Below are positions 32,553-42,106 of a stretch of 64,000 bases of DNA, in pieces. Location of the stretch: positions 1 to 64,000 of the forward strand of contig CAZHIC010000009.1 in the NCBI GenBank assembly GCA_964532405.1. The letters run 5' to 3'. The stretch comes from PALSA-1006 sp964532405 (lineage in GTDB: Bacteria > Pseudomonadota > Gammaproteobacteria > Burkholderiales > Gallionellaceae). A program made the position numbers and the translations under genes. Each line of letters begins with the position of its first letter. Position 1 is the first letter of the stretch. The notes beneath the pieces were generated by a model. That model had not been told where the DNA came from. It saw only the letters and a list, made by a program, of their open reading frames with translations, and made no database searches.

Positions 32553-33581
32553 TTAGCGTTTGACCTTGGTCAGAAATACCGTCACTTCTTCGCGGTCATG
32601 GTAGAGCTGCTTGGTTTCCATGCGGTAGCGGATGCCCTTCGCGTTGAGCGTCGAGCGCATGGAGTCGAGCGCTGCATTCAACGCAACCACACGTTTTTTC
32701 ATCGGTAGTTTGAGGTTGAAAATGGCGCGTTGAGTAAGTCCGCCGACGAACCACTCGGTCATCAAGGTGGCGACGCGTTGCGGTTGCTCCACCATGTCGC
32801 ACACCAGCCAGTCCACCGGGCGTTGCGGGCGAAAACTGAAGCCGTCCTGACGCAGATGTTTGATGGAGGGATGGCTTACCGCCGCGCCTTTAAGCGGCCC
32901 GTTGTCTACCGCGATGACTTTCAATCCGCGTTGCACCAGTTGCCATGTCCAGCCGCCCGGCGCGGCGCCGAGGTCGATCGCAGTCATGTCCGATTTTAAC
33001 CATTGTGCTTGTTCTGCTTTGTCGAGGAACACCTCGAACGCTTCCGCGAGCTTGAGATAGGAGCGGCTGGGCGCATCGTGCGCCATGCTGACGCGCTGGA
33101 TGCCGTTGAGCGAGGCGCTGCTGTTATGCGGGTCGCTGCTGCCGATTAGGGCGCGGCTCTTGTCCGGAAAAAAGATGTGCAAGCGCGGGAGAGCAGGATC
33201 GTCGATCAGGCGTGAAGTCTCACGCAGCTTGGCTTCCAGCAAGGGTTGGAAACGTCGCGTGAAGCCGGATAGCATCTTGCCCTCGTTGCTGTCCGGCACT
33301 TCCAGATACAGCGCGCCGAACATTTGCGGCGCATCGGGGATGCCCGCCAGCAGCGGTGTAAGGCGGTCACGTTCAGGCAAGTCGACGACTTCGCTATGCA
33401 GAGAGATGAGTTGGCGCGCAAAGGCGAGTTGCGTGAAATCCAAGCGCGGCTTGCCTTGCAGCACGACATAGCCGGAATTTTCGAGTGCTTCGATGGATTT
33501 GGCTTGAGTCTCTTCGACGCAGTCGCGTTCGAAGCCGGGGCGGCAGTAGATCAGCCATTGTTGCGGATGTGGGGTTTGCAT
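32553..33581 (-). CDS. rlmM: 23S rRNA 2'-O-ribose methyltransferase RlmM
   Basis: The 342-residue protein has an N-terminal THUMP-like region and a Rossmann methyltransferase domain with DLGAAPGGWTWQL and CDMVEQP. This is the full architecture of RlmM (YgdE), which methylates C2498 of 23S rRNA. The start MQTPHPQQWLIYCRPGFE is typical. It is convergent with the DGR, whose RNA hairpin ends about 30 bases from its stop. Confidence 0.92.
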   Translation of the reverse strand: MQTPHPQQWLIYCRPGFERDCVEETQAKSIEALENSGYVVLQGKPRLDFTQLAFARQLISLHSEVVDLPERDRLTPLLAGIPDAPQMFGALYLEVPDSNEGKMLSGFTRRFQPLLEAKLRETSRLIDDPALPRLHIFFPDKSRALIGSSDPHNSSASLNGIQRVSMAHDAPSRSYLKLAEAFEVFLDKAEQAQWLKSDMTAIDLGAAPGGWTWQLVQRGLKVIAVDNGPLKGAAVSHPSIKHLRQDGFSFRPQRPVDWLVCDMVEQPQRVATLMTEWFVGGLTQRAIFNLKLPMKKRVVALNAALDSMRSTLNAKGIRYRMETKQLYHDREEVTVFLTKVKR

Positions 33582-33668
33582 GGGTCTGGGGGCGTTTGAA
33601 ATAGGGGCAGTTTAAGTTAAAAACGGCTTATGCCACAGAGGCAATTGCCGTTGAGAAAAAACCATTGC

Positions 33669-33729
33669 CCACGAAAGTCACGAAAGCATTAAAAAGATTT
33701 CATCCTTGTTTTTTTCGTGTTTTTCGTGG
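33669..33729. repeat. Imperfect palindrome (CCACGAAA...TTTCGTGG)
   Basis: CCACGAAAGTCACGAA at 33669-33684 pairs with 33714-33729 at 14 of 16 positions. It lies between the rlmM start and the oxidoreductase stop and may act as a terminator for the latter. Confidence 0.6.
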
Positions 33730-33749
33730 ACGAGTTGCTGTGTTTAAAT

Positions 33750-35057
33750 TTATTCCGTGCCGAACTTGGTTTCCACCATCACGCCGATTGATTTCAGGAA
33801 AGGGGTCGGTAAGGTGCCGCCTGCGCAAACGATGATCCCGTCATTGGGTATTTGAGTTTCTTTATCTTCGTGCTTCAAAATGAGCGTGTTTTTTTCAATC
33901 GATTTGACGCCGGACTTTAAATATATTTTGATTTTCCCTTCGTCAGACATGGATTTCAGTCGGTCACGATTCTTCGCTTTTGCCCCGCTGAAGGCGGCGC
34001 CGAAGGATTCTCCACGGGCAGATAGCGTGACGGTCGTGCCGGGTTGTTCGGCGATGGTGATGGCCGCTTCCAATGCGCTATCTCCGCCGCCGACGACTAA
34101 CACATGCATGTTGCGGTACTGTTCAGGGTCGATCAAACGATAGACGACTTTGGGCAGGTCTTCACCCGGGGCGCCCAGTTTGCGTGGTGTGCCGCGACGT
34201 CCAATGGCAAGCAGCACCGCACGCGTCTCATAACTGCCCTTAGAGGTTTTAACTATGAAGCCTTTGTCTGTCGGGGTGATGCCTTCCATGCGCTCGTTCA
34301 GATTGAGCTTGATGCCGGTTTTTTTGATGACCCCGTGCCAGAATTCCAACAGTTTCTCTTTGCTGACTTCCTTGAACTGCATTTCTCCGATGATGGGCAA
34401 CTTGACCGGAGCGGTCATGGCGACCTTGTTGCGCGGATATTGGAAGATCGCGCCGCCCAGAGACTCTTCTTGTTCGAGCAACACGTAATTCAATTTTTTT
34501 TCGATGGCGGTCAAGGCGCCTCCAAGCCCCGCAGGGCCCGCACCCACGATGACTACGTCCAGTGGATTGCTGCTGCCTTTGAGCTTGCTGATGGAGTCCA
34601 TCGCTTGGATGCCTTGGGTGGCCGCTTTGCGGATCAAGCCCATGCCGCCTAACTCTCCCGCGATAAAAATGCCCGGAACATTGGTTTCAAAATGGGGGTC
34701 AACTTGGGGGATGTCCATGCCGCGTTTCTCGGTGCCGAAAACCAGCGTAATGGCGCTGTGCGGGCAAGCGGCGGCACAGGCACCGTGGCCGATACATAGT
34801 GTCGGATTGATCAGCACCGCCTTGCCTTTAATCATGCCGATGGCATCCTCCGGGCATGCGCTGACGCAGCTGCCCGCGCCCAAACATTTTTGAGGGTCAA
34901 TGAATGGATGGAGCGAAGAGGGTTCGGTCAAGCCCGCCTCAATCGCTTCGGAAAACTGCTCCACCGCCGCCGTCTCTTTTCGGCTTCTGCCGCGCAGATA
35001 AAAGAACACTATGATCGCCAGAGGGATTGCATAGAATGCCAGGTCGTAATTTGCCAT
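33750..35057 (-). CDS. Membrane-anchored ferredoxin/FAD pyridine-nucleotide oxidoreductase
   Basis: From ATG 35057 the 435-residue protein has an N-terminal membrane helix (about 6-22) and a two-cluster ferredoxin segment (about 50-110). A thioredoxin-reductase-like FAD/NAD(P) domain follows, with VVIVGAGPAGLGG and VLVVGGGDSALEAA. Both cluster motifs have only three of the usual four cysteines: CLGAGSCVSACP and CIGHGACAAACP, where the second Cys of CxxCxxCxxxCP is Ala or His. It could link quinone or cytochrome pools to NAD(P)H or ferredoxin. It is divergent from the b-type membrane protein and multiheme cytochromes, with which it probably works. Confidence 0.8.
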   Translation of the reverse strand: MANYDLAFYAIPLAIIVFFYLRGRSRKETAAVEQFSEAIEAGLTEPSSLHPFIDPQKCLGAGSCVSACPEDAIGMIKGKAVLINPTLCIGHGACAAACPHSAITLVFGTEKRGMDIPQVDPHFETNVPGIFIAGELGGMGLIRKAATQGIQAMDSISKLKGSSNPLDVVIVGAGPAGLGGALTAIEKKLNYVLLEQEESLGGAIFQYPRNKVAMTAPVKLPIIGEMQFKEVSKEKLLEFWHGVIKKTGIKLNLNERMEGITPTDKGFIVKTSKGSYETRAVLLAIGRRGTPRKLGAPGEDLPKVVYRLIDPEQYRNMHVLVVGGGDSALEAAITIAEQPGTTVTLSARGESFGAAFSGAKAKNRDRLKSMSDEGKIKIYLKSGVKSIEKNTLILKHEDKETQIPNDGIIVCAGGTLPTPFLKSIGVMVETKFGTE

Positions 35058-35329
35058 ATTGAGTGTAGTCGATTCGTTTATAGGATGTTTGTTTAGTGCA
35101 TGAGCGTGAGTGACAGGGGGCTTTGGATGTTGAAACCCCAACTAAACTGTACCAAACAGGCCGGAGCAAAGGTTACAATCTGCCAGAGCAAAACGTGTGG
35201 CATTCTATGCCCGCTCAAGCAAGCTGACAATACGACATTTTTTGTATTGCCGAATGTCGCAAGGACGGTTACACTGCGCGCCGTGGGAAAATTATCCACG
35301 GATTTTTTTGAGGGGCTTCTGGAGAGAAT
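35058..35329. promoter_or_regulatory. Divergent promoter region of the electron-transfer cluster
   Basis: These 272 bases separate the oxidoreductase (minus) and the cytochrome operon (plus). No gene is supported. AAAACGTGTGGCATTCTATG and the GACATTTTTTG stretch are AT-richer, but I cannot assign -35/-10 boxes with confidence. Confidence 0.4.
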
Positions 35330-36259
35330 ATGAGTTCGCAGGCACAAGAGAACGTGATATTAGATCGGCGCGCGGTCGTAAAGCCTAGGTCAAAAGATCA
35401 TATGTGGGGGGTGTTTATTCTGATCGTCGCCATGGTGACGCTGGCTGGATATTTCATCGTTTCACCGCAAAAGCTGTATGAACCCGGCGACGACATCGGC
35501 TACAACCTCGGTCTGGCAGGCGGGCTCATGCTGCTGGCGTTGCTGCTCTATCCGCTACGCAAGCGCGTCAAATTCCTCGGTAAATTGGGTCTTTTGCCGG
35601 TCTGGTTCAAGTGGCACATGGTGCTGGGTATCTTGGGGCCGCTGGTCATCATTTTTCACTCTACTTATCATGTGTACATTCCGTATTTTCACCCTACAGG
35701 ATCGGTGAATGCGGCGATCGCGATGTATTGCATGTTTCTGGTATCGGGTAGCGGCACTTTCGGACGCTTTTTCTATACCAAGATTCACCACGGCCTTTAT
35801 GGGCGGCAGGCCTCGCTCAACGAGATCAGAGCTGAATTGGACCAGTCCGGCGACGTAAAATCCATTTTTAGTTTTGCGCCTGAAATCGAGAGAAAACTGG
35901 AAGAGTTCCGGCTTCATGCCGAAGAAAACGCACAGGCGGGAAAGCTGGGTCTGATTAAATTTGTCGGCATCGGCATTAAAACAGAGATGCTGTCCCGATC
36001 GCTGGTGAAGGAACTGCACGGCGTCATGCAGGCGCAAGCGCGAGAAAAGAACTTTGCCCCGGCTCAAATAAAAAGCATGGAGGGGATGTTTGCCGAATAC
36101 AGGACGTTGATCAAGTCCTATTTGAGCGCCGTGCGCGATGCCTCGCAGTTCCATACTTATGAGCACCTGTTTTCGTATTGGCATATCTTCCATATCCCGC
36201 TGGTATACATGTTGGTGTTTAGCGGTTTCTACCATGTGCTGGCTGTTCACATGTACTAA
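35330..36259 (+). CDS. Inner-membrane b-heme-like protein of the electron-transfer cluster
   Basis: The 309-residue protein has about four membrane helices: two near the N-terminus (GVFILIVAMVTLAGYFI, LAGGLMLLALLLYPL), one around KWHMVLGILGPLVIIFHSTYH, and a C-terminal one (YWHIFHIPLVYMLVFSGFYH). Paired histidines in the last two are suitable b-heme ligands, as in ferric-reductase-like proteins. A soluble helical segment of about 110 residues lies between. It starts the operon leading to the multiheme cytochromes and probably passes electrons between quinone and periplasm. Confidence 0.65.
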   Translation: MSSQAQENVILDRRAVVKPRSKDHMWGVFILIVAMVTLAGYFIVSPQKLYEPGDDIGYNLGLAGGLMLLALLLYPLRKRVKFLGKLGLLPVWFKWHMVLGILGPLVIIFHSTYHVYIPYFHPTGSVNAAIAMYCMFLVSGSGTFGRFFYTKIHHGLYGRQASLNEIRAELDQSGDVKSIFSFAPEIERKLEEFRLHAEENAQAGKLGLIKFVGIGIKTEMLSRSLVKELHGVMQAQAREKNFAPAQIKSMEGMFAEYRTLIKSYLSAVRDASQFHTYEHLFSYWHIFHIPLVYMLVFSGFYHVLAVHMY

Positions 36260-36274
36260 TATTCTGGATTGAAA

Positions 36275-38269
36275 ATGTCGATATTCTTGCGCCTCTTTTT
36301 TGTCTTGTCCCTGCTTTTTCCGGGTGCCCAGCTGGCATTCGGGAGCGTGGTTTCGCCGGGTGATGTCATCAAGGGGCACGCCAAAGAAAATGAAAATTGC
36401 GACAAATGCCACAAGAAGTTCGACAAGGGCGCGCAGTCCGGTCTGTGCAAGGAATGCCATAAGGACGTGGCTAGGGATATCAGTGAGAAGCGCGGTTATC
36501 ACGGGCGTCTCAAGGAGGATAAGCCATGTAAAGAATGTCACACCGAGCATAAAGGCCGCGATGCCAAGATCGTCATATTGGATACTGGAAAATTCGATCA
36601 CTCGCAGACTGATTTCCAGTTAAAGGGCGGGCACCTCAATGAAAAAGTAAAGTGTAAGAGCTGCCATATCGAAGGCAAGAAATACACCGAAGCACCTGCT
36701 ACCTGTAACGCTTGCCACAAGAAAGACGACAAGCACAAAGGCGGCTTGGGAGCTGACTGTGCCAAGTGTCACGTTGAAAAAGATTGGAAGACGACCAACT
36801 TCGATCATAGCAAGACAGACTTTAAGTTGCTGGGCAAGCACTTTGATGTGAAGTGCGACAAATGTCATATCAATGGCAAATATAAAGATACGCCCAAAAC
36901 CTGTGTTGCCTGCCACAAGCAGGACGACACCAAGGCGCACAAAGGCAAGCTGGGGACGGATTGTGCGAAATGCCATAGCGAAAAAGACTGGAAGACGACC
37001 AAGTTTGACCATGACAAAACCAGCTTCAAGTTGTTGGGTAAGCACGATGAAGTGAAGTGCGACAAATGCCATATCGACAAGAAATACAAAGACACGCCCA
37101 AGCTGTGCAGCTCTTGCCACAAGAAAGACGATGAGAAAGCGCACAAGGGGAAATTCGGTCCGAAGTGCGAAACATGCCACACCGAGCGTGATTGGAAAGA
37201 GATACTTTTCGATCACGAGAAAAAGACCAAATTCCCGCTGATCGGCAAGCATCGCGCGCCCCTGAAGTGTGTGAGCTGCCACAAGGGCGACTTGTATAAA
37301 GACAAGCTGCCAGTGACTTGCGTGTCGTGCCATAAAAAGGACGACGACAAGGCGCATAAAGGCAACTTCGGGCCGAAGTGCGAAACCTGCCACATCGAGC
37401 GCGATTGGAAAGAGATACTGTTCGACCACGCCAAACAAACCAAGTATCCCTTGCTGGGCAAGCATAAGTCGGCCAAGTGCGTGAGCTGCCACAAAGGGGA
37501 TTTGTACAAAGACAAGTTACAGATGGCTTGCGTGTCTTGCCACAAAAAGGAAGACGACAAGGCGCACAAAGGTCACTTCGGGACGAAGTGTGAAAGCTGT
37601 CACGTCGAGCGCGATTGGAAAGAGGTGCTATTCGATCACGACAAGAAAACCAAATTCCCGTTGCTGGGCAAGCACCGCGCACCGCTGAAGTGCGTGAGCT
37701 GCCACAAGGGCGATTTGTACAAGGACAAGTTGCAAACCACTTGCCTGTCTTGTCACGAGAAGGACGACAAGCACAAAGGGCAAGAGGGCAAGAAATGCGA
37801 AACTTGCCATAACGAGCAGGATTGGAAAAAAACCGCCTTCAAGCACAACAGCATGTCCCAATTCCCGCTGTTGGGTGTCCATGCGATAGTGGAATGTAAA
37901 AAGTGTCATGCGGCGGTAACTTTTAAAGATGCCAAGTCGGATTGCTGGTCGTGCCACGAAAAAGACGATGCAAAAATCCACAAGCGTCGTTTTGGTACCG
38001 AGTGTCAGGAATGCCATAACGTTCGCAATTGGAAGTCGTGGGATTTTGACCATGACAAAACTAACTTCAAGTTGGCGGGGCCGCACAAAAATATCGCCAA
38101 TTGCTACAGATGCCATGAGCGTCCCATGGATAAAAAAGTCAAAGCATCACAAGCTTGCGGTGGCTGCCATGACAGAGACGATGTCCATAACGGAGGTTTC
38201 GGCCCGCAATGCGGCCGCTGCCACACCGGTGATAAATGGCGTGAGGTGAGAGTCGGGGTCGGCCAGTAG
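36275..38269 (+). CDS. 27-heme c-type cytochrome
   Basis: From ATG 36275 the 664-residue protein has a signal peptide (LFFVLSLLFPGAQLAFG). I count 27 CXXCH motifs spread over the mature chain. The middle is made of near-identical ~70-residue units, each with three hemes, for example CETCHxERDWKEILFDH, then CVSCHKGDLYKDKL and CVSCHKKDD. The repeats indicate expansion by tandem duplication. Such decaheme-plus cytochromes form the conductive element of PCC3-type porin-cytochrome systems. Lys-rich composition suits a periplasmic or outer-membrane position. It starts 15 bases after the membrane protein gene. Confidence 0.88.
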   Translation: MSIFLRLFFVLSLLFPGAQLAFGSVVSPGDVIKGHAKENENCDKCHKKFDKGAQSGLCKECHKDVARDISEKRGYHGRLKEDKPCKECHTEHKGRDAKIVILDTGKFDHSQTDFQLKGGHLNEKVKCKSCHIEGKKYTEAPATCNACHKKDDKHKGGLGADCAKCHVEKDWKTTNFDHSKTDFKLLGKHFDVKCDKCHINGKYKDTPKTCVACHKQDDTKAHKGKLGTDCAKCHSEKDWKTTKFDHDKTSFKLLGKHDEVKCDKCHIDKKYKDTPKLCSSCHKKDDEKAHKGKFGPKCETCHTERDWKEILFDHEKKTKFPLIGKHRAPLKCVSCHKGDLYKDKLPVTCVSCHKKDDDKAHKGNFGPKCETCHIERDWKEILFDHAKQTKYPLLGKHKSAKCVSCHKGDLYKDKLQMACVSCHKKEDDKAHKGHFGTKCESCHVERDWKEVLFDHDKKTKFPLLGKHRAPLKCVSCHKGDLYKDKLQTTCLSCHEKDDKHKGQEGKKCETCHNEQDWKKTAFKHNSMSQFPLLGVHAIVECKKCHAAVTFKDAKSDCWSCHEKDDAKIHKRRFGTECQECHNVRNWKSWDFDHDKTNFKLAGPHKNIANCYRCHERPMDKKVKASQACGGCHDRDDVHNGGFGPQCGRCHTGDKWREVRVGVGQ

Positions 38270-38449
38270 AGCGGCTACCGATGGTCAAAAAATTGCACCG
38301 TTTGTTCGCCAAGCAAAGCCTCTGGCGTGCCGGACAGGAACGGATAAACGGGTTGGTAACAAGTGTTGTGAGCTTGATGAAGTGCGCTCGTGTCTCTAGC
38401 TTGTCAAGGCGAGCATTGCGTTGTCGGAGTTAATTTTGAGGAGAAGAAA

Positions 38450-39583
38450 ATGAAACAGATCACATTGGACAAAGTATTTTTAAAGCCTAAGTCGTTCATG
38501 TCGGCGTTACTGCTACTGTCGCTTTCACTATTCTCGATGTTTGCAACCGCAGCACAGCCCGATGTCGACGCTACAGGTGGCAAGTCGCAAACCGAGCGCT
38601 CAACTCGCGACTTTAACCACATGACCACAGGCTTCCCGCTGACCGGTCTGCATGTGACAGTAGAATGCGCTAGCTGCCATGTGGGCGGTGTATTCAAAGG
38701 CACTCCGCGTAATTGCTCCGGTTGTCATGCCCAGGGTATGCGTGTTGTTGCAACCGCCAAATCCTTGAAACACCTGGTGACGACCGAAGCGTGTGAAGTG
38801 TGCCATACCAATACCGTTACCTTCTTCGGTGCGAGATACAATCATGGCAAAGCAGTAGTCGGGCAATGCAAGACTTGCCACAACGGATTGGTGGCAACGG
38901 GTAAGCCGACAAGTCACACTACTGTCAACAAGTCCACTAAATCTTGCGACAACTGCCATCGGACTTACGCCTGGTTGCCGTCGTCTTGGAATCATTTTGG
39001 GAATACTGCTAAATGCGTAACCTGTCACGTAGCGGGAGGTGAGGGTGCGGCGTATGTGAGAAACCCGATAGGTGGAACCTCTCCGGAGGCATTTGCCCAT
39101 CGTTTTACTGCTGCATCAGACTGCGAGTCGTGCCATCGAACTTACTCAAGTTGGTCTGGGGCACTTTATGACCACTCCGGTGCAGGTGCTTCGCCGGTAT
39201 GTGTAACTTGCCACGAGAGTGGCACGGCCACGGGAATTGCACAAAAACCGGGGCACATATCTACCGCCGGTACAGCACAATGTACTGATTGCCACACTTC
39301 GAAGACCACTTGGCTGGGCGCTCTCGGCGCTAAACCGTCCAATCATATCCCTTATGTTCCCACAACAACGGCATGCTCTTCTTGCCATATCGGGACCACT
39401 GTCGTGACGGGAAGCGCCCTGCATGTCTATGTGTCAACAACTTGCAAAACTTGTCACAACTCCAGCCCGGTGTACTTGGGAAAGATGACAAGAAGAACGC
39501 TGGGAAATCATGAGGGCTCTAGCACTGCTCAGGATTGCACCTCGTGTCATGCGCGGCAATACAACATCTGGAATAACCCTTGA
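38450..39583 (+). CDS. 12-heme c-type cytochrome
   Basis: The ATG at 38450 follows GAGGAGAAG. The 377-residue protein has a signal peptide (SALLLLSLSLFSMFATAAQ) and 12 CXXCH motifs at fairly even spacing. Several are followed by H-containing loops, such as YNHGKAVVGQCKTCH and WNHFGNTAKCVTCH, that provide the second axial ligands. The Ser/Thr-rich composition differs from the Lys-rich 27-heme protein, so it may sit at the other side of the outer membrane. It lies between the large cytochrome and the barrel protein. Confidence 0.87.
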   Translation: MKQITLDKVFLKPKSFMSALLLLSLSLFSMFATAAQPDVDATGGKSQTERSTRDFNHMTTGFPLTGLHVTVECASCHVGGVFKGTPRNCSGCHAQGMRVVATAKSLKHLVTTEACEVCHTNTVTFFGARYNHGKAVVGQCKTCHNGLVATGKPTSHTTVNKSTKSCDNCHRTYAWLPSSWNHFGNTAKCVTCHVAGGEGAAYVRNPIGGTSPEAFAHRFTAASDCESCHRTYSSWSGALYDHSGAGASPVCVTCHESGTATGIAQKPGHISTAGTAQCTDCHTSKTTWLGALGAKPSNHIPYVPTTTACSSCHIGTTVVTGSALHVYVSTTCKTCHNSSPVYLGKMTRRTLGNHEGSSTAQDCTSCHARQYNIWNNP

Positions 39584-39709
39584 TAGGTTAAACGAAATGA
39601 CCGTGCGGATGATGCCTGCACGGCATTTTCATCAGCTGCAAAATTATTGCCCAGCCCGCAACAAAAAAATAACGGGCATCTATAAATTTAAAGTTAGGTA
39701 GGAGCAAAG

Positions 39710-41857
39710 ATGAACAAGCGCTTTTTTTTAAATCCATCCCATGGCCTATGCGGTTTGCTGCTATCTGCGGTGGCGTGCGACGCAGCGGCCGCGCCGCTGG
39801 ATGATGTCAGCGTGCAGCAACGGGGCGATGCCGTGTTGGCGACGATCAAGCTCACCACGCCGGTGCATTTTTTACGCTATGTGCCGGGAGGGAAGTCGCG
39901 TATTGTCGAGATTTACTACGAGCGTGTGCCCAGCTCGAACCCGTCGGATACTTGGGTGGATCATGAAGTGCGCAACTCGCCTGAGACCATGCTGGCGCCC
40001 GCATTTACCGTAACGACTCTCGACCAGGCGACACAACCGAAACTGCTGGTGGAGTTCACCCGTGAAGTGGAGTTTAGCGCGAGTGCCGGCGGGGACGGCC
40101 GCAGTTTTATCATCACCATTAAGCCGGAAAAAACCGAAGCGCCGGTGGCTCTGGCCTTGCCGTTGTTGCCTACCGTGCTGCCACCCGTTCTCGATAAATC
40201 CGCTGCTGCAGATGCGGTTACTACAGATAACAATCAACAAGGTTATACGTTTATGTTGGCCGGTCGCGATGCCTTGTCCGCAAAGAATTATCCGGCGGCC
40301 ACTGAGGCATTCAACAAGCTGTTGATGCTGCCGCCTAACCAATATTCGCAAGACGCACAGGAGTGGGTCGGTGTGGCGCGCGAACGGGGGGCGCAACCCG
40401 CCAAAGCCAAGGTGGAATACGAGTTGTATTTGAAGCTCTATACTACAGAGCCCGGTGTGCAGAGGGTCAAGCAGCGCTTGGCCGGGTTGGTCGCACCTGT
40501 CGCGACAGCAAAAATGGATACCCCGGTAAGGAAAGTCGAAGCAAGAAGTTTTGCGCAGGGTGGTATTTCTTCGCGCTATTACACTGGCCAAACCAATCTG
40601 GAGACCACGTATCAATTCAATGGCGTTTCCCAGACATCCACTTATTCTTTGCGCGACCAGTCTTCTCTGATTACCAATGTCGATGCAACGGGGCGTTTTG
40701 TCAATGAGACCTACGATAACCGTATCGTTTTTCGCGATGTGCAAACGAAGAATTTTCTGCCCGGCCAAACCGATAGAAACCGGCTTAATACAGCTTATAT
40801 CGATGTAAAAAATCGCACCGATAATTACGCTGCGCGTCTGGGCCGACAAACAGGTAACGGCGGTGGAGTGATGGGGCGCTTCGATGGTGTTGCTGCCGGG
40901 TATGGCTCTCCTGAGAATTTGCGTGTAAACGGAGTGGTAGGCCAATTGGTGGAATTTACTTCTACTATCCAGCCGGTCTTTTACGGGATCAGCGTAGACA
41001 CAGGCCCTGTATCGATCTATCTGATCAATCAAACCATCGAAGGTGTTTTGGATCGTCGTGCGCTGGGCGGCGAGTTAAAGTATTTTGAGGGCAGTAAGGC
41101 AGCATTTGCCATGGTGGACTATGACATTTTCTACAAGGTGTTGAATGCTGCCATGTTTACTGGCTCGACAGCGATAGAATCGACTGGCACGACGGTCAAC
41201 TTTATCGCCGACTATCGCAAGAGTCCATCTATCAGTACTCGCAACGCATTGAATGGCGCATCGAGCACTTCTGTCAAGGATCTGCTGGCAGTGATGACCG
41301 AGGCTCAATTGCAGCAATTGGCTCTCGACCGTACCGGCAGCTCGGCTTTTTCGCAGTTGGGTGTAATGCAAAAGCTGGCCTCAAACTGGCAGGTCGGCGG
41401 CGATATCAAGCTGACCAAGACATCGGGTCTGCCAGCTAGTGGCACTACCGCATTGCAAGGGATATTGAGCGTCACGCCTGATACTGGTTTGGAAAAAACG
41501 ATCACTGCGCAAATCATCGGTAGTAACCTGTACTCCGAGGCCGACATCACTTCGCTCGGTTCCAGCATCATCACCAGCGACTATGTGCAAAGCGGACAAT
41601 CGGTATTCGTGTATAACCGCACGTCGTGGGACCGTGAGCTGTATTTCGATACCTCATGGAACTTTTACCGCCAAGCCGACAATTATGGCGGAAGCATGGC
41701 GCGCAACATGCCCATGCTGCGTGTCGCTTACCAGGTGCAACAGACATTGAGTCTGGATGCGGATATCGGCGTCGAGCTGACAACCTCATCGGGGCCTGCT
41801 CAGATGTCGACGAATCAGCGTATATTCGGCTCATTGGGCTTCCGTTGGGATTTTTAA
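39710..41857 (+). CDS. Outer-membrane beta-barrel (porin) of a porin-cytochrome complex
   Basis: The 715-residue protein has a signal peptide (to about residue 27), an AMIN-like beta domain (about 28-145) and a TPR-like helical section (about 180-265). A long region of alternating beta strands ends in RWDF, the C-terminal Phe expected for BAM-assembled barrels. With two multiheme cytochromes upstream this matches the porin of a PCC3-like conduit, which lets electrons cross the outer membrane. The N-terminal periplasmic domains could dock cytochromes or peptidoglycan. Confidence 0.75.
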   Translation: MNKRFFLNPSHGLCGLLLSAVACDAAAAPLDDVSVQQRGDAVLATIKLTTPVHFLRYVPGGKSRIVEIYYERVPSSNPSDTWVDHEVRNSPETMLAPAFTVTTLDQATQPKLLVEFTREVEFSASAGGDGRSFIITIKPEKTEAPVALALPLLPTVLPPVLDKSAAADAVTTDNNQQGYTFMLAGRDALSAKNYPAATEAFNKLLMLPPNQYSQDAQEWVGVARERGAQPAKAKVEYELYLKLYTTEPGVQRVKQRLAGLVAPVATAKMDTPVRKVEARSFAQGGISSRYYTGQTNLETTYQFNGVSQTSTYSLRDQSSLITNVDATGRFVNETYDNRIVFRDVQTKNFLPGQTDRNRLNTAYIDVKNRTDNYAARLGRQTGNGGGVMGRFDGVAAGYGSPENLRVNGVVGQLVEFTSTIQPVFYGISVDTGPVSIYLINQTIEGVLDRRALGGELKYFEGSKAAFAMVDYDIFYKVLNAAMFTGSTAIESTGTTVNFIADYRKSPSISTRNALNGASSTSVKDLLAVMTEAQLQQLALDRTGSSAFSQLGVMQKLASNWQVGGDIKLTKTSGLPASGTTALQGILSVTPDTGLEKTITAQIIGSNLYSEADITSLGSSIITSDYVQSGQSVFVYNRTSWDRELYFDTSWNFYRQADNYGGSMARNMPMLRVAYQVQQTLSLDADIGVELTTSSGPAQMSTNQRIFGSLGFRWDF

Positions 41858-41929
41858 TGCGCTGCTGAACGCGCAATGATTTTTGTTTGCGTTCAACTAC
41901 CGCTGTCAATCAAGAAAAATAATCCGGCT

Positions 41930-41970
41930 AATTCAACACACCGTGCATTGCCGGTGTGTTGAATTATTTT
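41930..41970 (+). terminator. Terminator of the porin-cytochrome operon
   Basis: AATTCAACACACCG (41930-41943) and CGGTGTGTTGAATT (41952-41965) form a perfect 14-bp stem, followed by ATTTT. Confidence 0.85.
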
Positions 41971-42012
41971 AGTCACTTACCGGTCAAATGATGTCAAAAC
42001 ATGACAAAATTT

Positions 42013-42106
42013 TCTCACGCGGAGACGCGGGGGGCGCGGAGAATATAGGCTTCCAGCCCGCTTTGTTTTTTCTCTGCGTCTCCGCGCCTCCGCGTGAAAC
42101 CCTGTT
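42013..42106. repeat. Palindromic repeat with CGCGGAGACGCGG arms
   Basis: TCTCACGCGGAGACGCGG on the left and CTCCGCGCCTCCGCGTGA on the right are imperfect reverse complements. This looks like a dispersed intergenic palindrome between the porin gene and the HAD gene. Confidence 0.7.
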
